In this document: one piece after another, positions 60,314-64,000 of the stretch
Layout: each line of letters starts with the position of its first letter
Numbering within the stretch: the stretch's first letter is position 1
From: Sphingomonas sp. IC-11
GTDB taxonomy: Bacteria; Pseudomonadota; Alphaproteobacteria; Sphingomonadales; Sphingomonadaceae
Direction: 5' to 3'
Length of the DNA: 64,000 bases
Assembly (NCBI RefSeq): GCF_021043365.1
Contig: NZ_JAJNDU010000001.1
Coordinates: forward strand, 62,001 to 126,000
Notes under the pieces: generated by a model
Told to the model about the DNA's origin: nothing
Databases searched by the model: none
Seen by the model: the letters and a program-made list of their open reading frames with translations, nothing else
Position numbers and translations under genes: made by a program

Positions 60314-62356
60314 TCAGCCGAAGTTATGCTTGATCGTCAGATACGGCAGGATGTGCTGACTGCGCACCCGATCTTCCACTCGGAAAGGGGAAGGCGTGCG
60401 CCGGTCCGGATCAAAGAACAGCCGGCTGCGCCGCGCGGGGAAGTCACCCAGATTGTCGACGCTCAGCGTCACGGTGGTGCTGCGCGTCGGGCGATATTCG
60501 GCAAAGGCGGTGATGTACGGATTGCCGGGGTAAAACGTGTCCAGTTCATTGCGTCGGTAATAGGTGGACGGGTCGTCGCCGGAGAAGCCAACACCCCACG
60601 CAAAGTCACCCATGTCCTGGCGCCAGTTCACCTCATAAACAAAGGGGGAAGCGCCCGAGAAAGGACGCTGGCGGCCGGTATAGGGATCTCGGACGGACGT
60701 GCCGACATAGCTCAGGCGACCGGAGATACGCCCGCCCTTGATGCCCAGCCTTGATACGGGCACGTCAAAGGTCGCCCGGGCGATCTTGCTGCTGCCATCG
60801 CCCAGATTTCCCGGCGCATCGAACCCTTCGGGGGTGGGCACCCGATCCTGCACCAGCGACGTTCGCGTGTAGCCGAGCTCGACCTTCACCAGCCCGTCGC
60901 CAAGCACCTGTTTCTCGATCGTCGCCAGCGCCTCCCACGAACGCTGCGGCACCAGCTCGGCGTTGCCCCCGTTCACCCGTTCATTGGTCAATTCGGCCGC
61001 GCTGATGAAGTCCTCGAAACGCAGCTGCGCCACCGTGCGCGCAATCGACGCCTGCGCCCGCCAACCGTTTCCTGGTCGCCAGTCGAGGTTCACCTTCGGC
61101 TTCAGGAACCGGAGCGAGCGTTTCGCTTCGGCATCGCCTTCCACGGTCAGGCGGGACATTTCGTAGTTGAGCGCCAGATCCATGCGCAGCTTGGGCGACA
61201 GCGATCGGCTGGCGCTGGCGAACGCTTCTGCGCGATATTCGGTGACGGTTGCATCATCCACCGGCAAATCGATGCGGGTGCGCGTGCCGTCTTCGGCCAG
61301 GGAGAACAGGTCGACCTTGCTGCGCAGCCGGTTCAATGCGCCTTCGATACCGGTTTCCACGGACCAGCCGTTCAGATCAGGCCGCGTCCACAGCGCGCGC
61401 AACACGGCTTCGTCGCGCTGGCTTCGCACCTGCTGTTCATCGCCGTCGATCACATTCCCGCGCACCCGCAGAAGCGCCCGTTCGCGGTCCTGGCGGTCGC
61501 GTCGGGTGGCCAGGCCAATGAGCTTCACGCCGCCACCCAGCAGCGGCCGCTGGATATCACCGCCAACTTCCCATTCGTCGAAGTTGAACCGCTGGTTCAA
61601 GCGGTCGTCGCGCGCGACCCCGCCCACCGGCAGAACGTCGTTAGTCTGGCTCAGGCGAAAGCGGTCGAACGCATAGCGGGCATTGAACCGGGCGGTCTCG
61701 AATTGCGACGCCTTGTAATCCCATGAGCCCGATACGAACGCATTGGGATCCGCGATCGAGTTGATCTTGCGCCGATATTCAAGAAGTTCACCGGAGGGTG
61801 AGGCGCGCAGCGTGTCATACCCTTCTTCGCTGGTCTGGTTATTGTTCACACCAATGGACGCGTTGAACGTGGAATCGCCGCGGCGCAGGAGCGTGGAAAC
61901 GCTGCCTTCGGGAAACAGCTTGCCGTCATATTGACGGCGCAACGTGCCCGTGGCCGTTCCCGCGAGGCCGCCTTCGCCGGTGAGGAACAGGTTCACGACC
62001 TGCGCCTTGCCGCTATATTCCGCGCCGAAGAGCGTGCCTGGCCCAACCTCCACGCGCGCGACGCGACTGGCGGGAATACGCGCGAGCACGACATCAATGG
62101 TGTCACTCTTCGACGACGGCCGCTGACCGTTGATGACGACATTGCCCGCCGCCTGCCCAAAGCCGCGAACGTCCTCCTCCACCTGTTCCAGGGTGAAGCC
62201 GGGCACACGGCGAACGATCTCAAGCGCATTGGCCGGCTGAAACCGCTGAAAGAACGTCGCTTCGTACACAGTGCGCCCGGTTGCATCGGCCGTCTGTGCC
62301 GAGGCAGGTGCCGCAACCAGGGCGACTGCCGCATGGGCAGCCAGTGCGACACGCAT
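60314..62356 (-). CDS. TonB-dependent outer-membrane receptor
   Basis: This 680-aa protein has a signal peptide (about 1-20, ending ASAQ). A plug domain follows (about 35-130, with NALEIVRRVPGFTLEQV, VINGQRPSSKSDT and IPASRVARVEVGPG). The remainder is a long beta-barrel. Barrel strands end near LPYLTIKHNFG. Sphingomonads have many such receptors for sugars, siderophores and other ligands. No substrate genes sit beside it, so the ligand is unknown. A GGGGGAG site precedes the ATG. Confidence 0.9.
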   Translation of the reverse strand: MRVALAAHAAVALVAAPASAQTADATGRTVYEATFFQRFQPANALEIVRRVPGFTLEQVEEDVRGFGQAAGNVVINGQRPSSKSDTIDVVLARIPASRVARVEVGPGTLFGAEYSGKAQVVNLFLTGEGGLAGTATGTLRRQYDGKLFPEGSVSTLLRRGDSTFNASIGVNNNQTSEEGYDTLRASPSGELLEYRRKINSIADPNAFVSGSWDYKASQFETARFNARYAFDRFRLSQTNDVLPVGGVARDDRLNQRFNFDEWEVGGDIQRPLLGGGVKLIGLATRRDRQDRERALLRVRGNVIDGDEQQVRSQRDEAVLRALWTRPDLNGWSVETGIEGALNRLRSKVDLFSLAEDGTRTRIDLPVDDATVTEYRAEAFASASRSLSPKLRMDLALNYEMSRLTVEGDAEAKRSLRFLKPKVNLDWRPGNGWRAQASIARTVAQLRFEDFISAAELTNERVNGGNAELVPQRSWEALATIEKQVLGDGLVKVELGYTRTSLVQDRVPTPEGFDAPGNLGDGSSKIARATFDVPVSRLGIKGGRISGRLSYVGTSVRDPYTGRQRPFSGASPFVYEVNWRQDMGDFAWGVGFSGDDPSTYYRRNELDTFYPGNPYITAFAEYRPTRSTTVTLSVDNLGDFPARRSRLFFDPDRRTPSPFRVEDRVRSQHILPYLTIKHNFG

Positions 62357-62537
62357 GTTTGATACTCCCCCGATCCTCTCTGACAGCCGCCACTACGCAA
62401 GCATCAGGCCAAGAGGAAGAAGCCGCCCGGAGGAGTTATTGCCGCGGTGGTGGCGAGAGGTGAGAACCGCCCAGCGCATCACCCGCCGTGGCGTCGAGCG
62501 TGGCCGCTCACGCCGCTGTCCGGTTCCGCACGGTCAA

Positions 62538-62553
62538 TGTTCGTTTCCGAACA
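62538..62553 (-). other. Small hairpin after the coiled-coil gene
   Basis: TGTTCG-GAAA-CGAACA (read on the minus strand) is a 6-bp stem with a GNRA-type loop, 3 bp past the stop of the coiled-coil gene. No T-run follows. It may stabilise the mRNA end; this is a structural observation only. The remaining bases up to the TonB receptor start hold only a GGGGGAG ribosome site. Confidence 0.35.
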
Positions 62554-62555
62554 GT

Positions 62556-63077
62556 TCAGTCGCGCCGCCAATCGTCGAGTGCCGCGTCATAGGCATCACG
62601 CGCTTGGATGCGCGCCCGATCCAGCTTCGTGCGTTCCGCCGCTTGCGCTTTGTCCAGCGCGCGGCGCCGCGCGGCGAGCGCTTCCTCCTCGAGTTTCAAT
62701 TGCGCGCGCTCCTCGGCATAGCGCGCTTCTGCCGCTTCGATGGCGGCCTCTGCCTTGTCGAGGGCCGCCCGGCTAGGTTTCGCCTTTGGCTTGGGTGGGG
62801 GCTTGCGAGCCGCCGCGTCTGGTCTCGCGCCACGGGGCGCTGGCTTGGGCGCGGGTGGATCCGGAGCATCGGCCATGGTGCGTGCCACACGGATTACCTC
62901 GCCAGGATGAGCCAGGGGCTCGCGCGTCAAATCGGGATCGGTGACCACCTCCGCCATGCCGCGTGCAAACAGGTTCGCATCGCTGCCCCACGCTGCCAGC
63001 GCTGCCTTCTGGCTGGGCGCTGCGACATAGGCGTCGTGGAACCCGGCAGGCGTTCGATAAACCTTCAGCTTCGGCAT
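62556..63077 (-). CDS. Hypothetical protein with C-terminal charged coiled coil
   Basis: I chose ATG 63077 (MPKLKVYRTPAGFHDAYV), giving 173 aa; the frame is open further upstream. The N-terminal 75 residues form a compact region (AALAAWGSDANLFARGMAEV). A Pro/Ala/Lys-rich linker follows, then a long Ala/Glu/Arg coiled coil (about 110-165). I recognise similar unnamed proteins in sphingomonads but no domain name. It faces glpX and is upstream of the TonB receptor gene on the same strand. Confidence 0.75.
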   Translation of the reverse strand: MPKLKVYRTPAGFHDAYVAAPSQKAALAAWGSDANLFARGMAEVVTDPDLTREPLAHPGEVIRVARTMADAPDPPAPKPAPRGARPDAAARKPPPKPKAKPSRAALDKAEAAIEAAEARYAEERAQLKLEEEALAARRRALDKAQAAERTKLDRARIQARDAYDAALDDWRRD

Positions 63078-63182
63078 GCACCTACTTGTCGCGCGCTTGC
63101 CGCACCCCGGCAAGCGCCGTCTCGACACCGCCACGCGAGCCGCCTATCGCTCCGGTGAAACAAAGGATTTTTGGGGGATTTA

Positions 63183-64000
63183 ATGCCGACAGCCAGCAAG
63201 GTGCTCGATCGCGTCCTGGTGCTCGAGATGGTGCGCGTGACGGAGGCGGCAGCGATCGGTGCTTCCACCCTGATCGGGCGCGGCGACGAGAAGGCGGCGG
63301 ATGCGGCGGCTGTTGAGGCCATGCGCGAGGCGCTGAACACGCTCGACATCGATGGCACCGTCGTGATCGGCGAAGGCGAGCGCGACGAGGCGCCGATGCT
63401 GTTCATCGGCGAAAAGGTCGGCGCGGCTCAGGGCACCGGGCCGAAGATCGACATCGCGCTCGATCCGCTGGAAGGCACCACGATCTGCGCAAAGGCCGGT
63501 CCGAACAGCCTCGCCGTGCTGGCAATCGGAGAGGAAGGCTGCCTTCTCAACGCGCCCGACGTGTACATGGACAAGCTGGCGGTCGGTCCGGGTCTTCCGG
63601 AAGGAGTGATCGATCTCGATCGCACACCGACCCAGAATATCGAGGCGATTGCCGCCGCTAAGGGCGTTCGCCCGAACGAGATCATCGCTTGCGTGCTCGA
63701 TCGTCCGCGGCACGAGAAGCTGATCGCGGAGCTGCGTTCGATCGGCTGCGGCGTGGTGCTGATCGGCGACGGCGACGTGGCCGGCGTGATCGCCACGACC
63801 GATCCGGACACCACCATCGACGTGTACATGGGATCGGGCGGCGCGCCGGAAGGCGTGCTGGCCTGTGCCGCGCTGCGCTGCGTCGGTGGTCAGTTCAAGG
63901 GCCGGCTGTTGTTCCGCAACGAGGACGAGCGCGCCCGCGCCCGCAAGTGGGGCATCACCGATCTGGACAAGCAATATGATCTGAAAGATCTGGCGAAGGG
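63183..64000 (+). CDS. glpX: Class II fructose-1,6-bisphosphatase (3' end outside window)
   Basis: This gluconeogenic enzyme hydrolyses fructose-1,6-bisphosphate to fructose-6-phosphate. The visible 272 residues start after a GGGGGA ribosome site. They show VLEMVRVTEAAAIGAS, the metal site VVIGEGERDEAPML, IDIALDPLEGTT, and DVYMGSGGAPEGVLA. The family is usually about 320 residues, so some 50 are missing at the window edge. It is divergent from the coiled-coil hypothetical gene. Confidence 0.96.
   Translation, partial: MPTASKVLDRVLVLEMVRVTEAAAIGASTLIGRGDEKAADAAAVEAMREALNTLDIDGTVVIGEGERDEAPMLFIGEKVGAAQGTGPKIDIALDPLEGTTICAKAGPNSLAVLAIGEEGCLLNAPDVYMDKLAVGPGLPEGVIDLDRTPTQNIEAIAAAKGVRPNEIIACVLDRPRHEKLIAELRSIGCGVVLIGDGDVAGVIATTDPDTTIDVYMGSGGAPEGVLACAALRCVGGQFKGRLLFRNEDERARARKWGITDLDKQYDLKDLAK

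Overview
The window reads as a chromosomal segment of a high-GC alphaproteobacterium, most likely a sphingomonad (Sphingomonas or a close relative). The evidence is: an RNase E with a long acidic insertion near its S1 domain and an Arg/Ala/Glu-rich tail; a ribF-ileS-lspA-bamF run; PrsK/PrsR-type regulators next to an exosortase-associated sugar transferase; a TonB-dependent receptor; and sphingomonad-like unknown proteins. I see no tRNA or rRNA genes, insertion sequences, prophage or CRISPR array. Genes are densely packed, with many 4-bp stop/start overlaps.

Layout. 1-4 kb: the end of a MacB/FtsX-type permease, a phosphomannomutase/phosphoglucomutase, and a convergent VOC protein plus glutathione-dependent formaldehyde dehydrogenase. 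4-7 kb: a minus-strand signalling cluster of a CHASE3 histidine kinase, a single-domain response regulator and a receiver-kinase hybrid. 7-11 kb: a DEDD exonuclease, a GH130 family protein and a periplasm-facing MscS channel. 11-16 kb: a DsbA-like thiol oxidoreductase, an M48 protease with a TPR-like tail, and RNase E. 16-22 kb (plus strand): amidase, PBP1A, RF2 and an exported-looking methyltransferase. 22-25 kb: a RadC/JAB protein, thyA, a small coupled ORF, folA and ribF. 25-29 kb: ileS, lspA, bamF. 29-33 kb: the tightly overlapped sseA-metC-mscS operon and divergent queF. 33-37 kb: a two-domain GT4 glycosyltransferase followed by a second GH130. 37-41 kb: an OPT transporter, a PspC-like protein behind a good sigma-54-type promoter, homoserine dehydrogenase behind a structured leader, and a GntR regulator. 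42-50 kb: manC divergent from an overlapping sugar transferase-prsK-prsR-TPR cluster. 50-56 kb: a DUF815 ATPase, an Uup-like ABC-F protein, groESL with a perfect CIRCE operator, and a MATE pump. 56-64 kb: SppA, a coupled small secreted protein, a GNAT acetyltransferase, a TRIC-type channel, a TonB-dependent receptor, a coiled-coil unknown, and the start of class II fructose-1,6-bisphosphatase.

How genes work together. The mannose theme recurs: a mutase makes Man-1-P, ManC makes GDP-mannose, a GT4 enzyme could use a sugar nucleotide, and two GH130 proteins could break mannosides, possibly back to Man-1-P. This is the most interesting candidate system here, but it is an inference from families and synteny. 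The Prs cluster probably controls exopolysaccharide and PEP-CTERM surface functions through sigma-54. Most of the remainder is core metabolism, envelope biogenesis and protein quality control.
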